Origin: Spirochaetales bacterium
GTDB lineage: Bacteria > Spirochaetota > Spirochaetia > JABEVK01
Reading direction: 5' to 3'
NCBI GenBank assembly: GCA_013043995.1
Contig: JABEVL010000162.1
Span: forward strand, 1-5,564
Length of the DNA: 5,564 nt
The translations under genes and the position numbers were made by a program. The notes beneath the pieces were generated by a model. That model made no database searches. It was not told the origin of the DNA and was given only the letters and a program-made list of their open reading frames with translations. Positions 5,341-5,564 of the stretch are shown here, piece by piece (within the stretch, counting starts at the first letter, position 1; every line of letters begins with the position of its first letter).

Positions 5341-5564
5341 ATGATGAAAACACCACAGTGGAAAACAGGAAGGACCCGTATTTTTCTCTTGGCGGCCAGC
5401 GTTTTTTTTCTGCTCGCTTCGGGCCTTTGGGGCCAAGCGCTTGCAGCCAACACCCCGGCGGCTCCGGTACCTTCTCCTGCTCCTTCAACAGCGGCCCCGC
5501 AGACCGCTTCCTCAGCTCCCCAGCTTCCTCAAATCCTGATCAAGGATCTGGTCCACGTCGAAGG
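5341..5564 (+). CDS. flgI: Flagellar P-ring protein FlgI, N-terminal part (cut by the window edge)
   Basis: An open frame without a stop runs from ATG 5341 (or 5344) to the right edge, giving 74 whole codons. It encodes a Sec signal peptide (basic KTGRTR, then a hydrophobic core about 14-31, likely cleavage after QALA at residue 35). An Ala/Pro/Ser/Thr-rich linker (about 36-63) follows, and then ILIKDLVHVEG, which matches the start of mature FlgI (RIKDLxxVxG in the family). FlgI polymerises in the periplasm into the P-ring, the bushing around the distal rod. The preceding FlgA gene, its dedicated chaperone, strongly supports the call. The linker is unusual: in E. coli the domain begins right after the signal peptide. 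FlgH is less likely, because it is a lipoprotein and no lipobox is seen here. Only the first 11 or so residues of the FlgI domain are visible. Confidence 0.82.
   Translation, partial: MMKTPQWKTGRTRIFLLAASVFFLLASGLWGQALAANTPAAPVPSPAPSTAAPQTASSAPQLPQILIKDLVHVE

Noticed and set aside
4862..5488. 208-codon open frame on the minus strand antisense to flgA and flgI
   Set aside because: It lies opposite two well-supported genes, shows no domain pattern, and is explained by the G+C-rich coding sequence on the other strand.

Overview
The window comes from a flagellated, double-membraned bacterium with a G+C content a little over half by eye. It holds the 5' part of a rod/P-ring gene cluster (flgF, flgG, flgA, flgI) read rightward. 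Directly upstream lies a large membrane-bound hybrid sensor kinase, and upstream of that a divergently read threonine tRNA gene. The FlgF and FlgG sequences resemble what I remember of spirochaete rod proteins. A P-ring gene together with a 7TMR-DISM-type hybrid kinase would fit a Leptospirales-like spirochaete (Leptonema/Turneriella type). Bdellovibrionota or another deltaproteobacterial-type lineage cannot be excluded. This placement is inference from remembered family patterns, not a search.

Layout: bases 6-77 (minus) encode tRNA-Thr(CGT), with a near-consensus sigma-70 promoter just upstream of it. The spacer 78-164 carries this promoter and, facing right, a perfect TATAAT box only 6 bases before the kinase start codon. 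Bases 165-2600 encode an 811-residue kinase: signal sequence, extracytoplasmic jelly-roll domain, seven-helix membrane region, HisKA, HATPase and C-terminal receiver. A 53-base gap follows. It holds a sigma-28-like promoter candidate that ends 7 bases before the flgF start codon. Then come flgF (proximal rod), flgG (distal rod), flgA (P-ring chaperone, TTG start) and the first 74 codons of flgI (P-ring protein), which runs off the right edge. The spacing from flgF onward (45, 6 and 14 bases) indicates one operon.

Working together: FlgF and FlgG are exported through the flagellar type III system and build the rod. FlgA and FlgI carry Sec-type signal peptides and act in the periplasm, where FlgA helps FlgI assemble the P-ring around the FlgG rod. 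The kinase is co-oriented and could control motility or be linked to the cluster only by position; nothing in the sequence settles this.

The gene content is standard. The points most worth checking are: (a) two genes preceded by promoter-like boxes lack usable Shine-Dalgarno sites and may be leaderless, whereas the operon-internal genes have purine-rich sites; (b) the sigma-28-like element at flgF; (c) a C at the normally invariant T55 of the tRNA; (d) flgA followed directly by flgI with no flgH between; (e) an Ala/Pro/Ser-rich linker between the FlgI signal peptide and its domain. I saw no convincing undescribed system, mobile element or CRISPR array.
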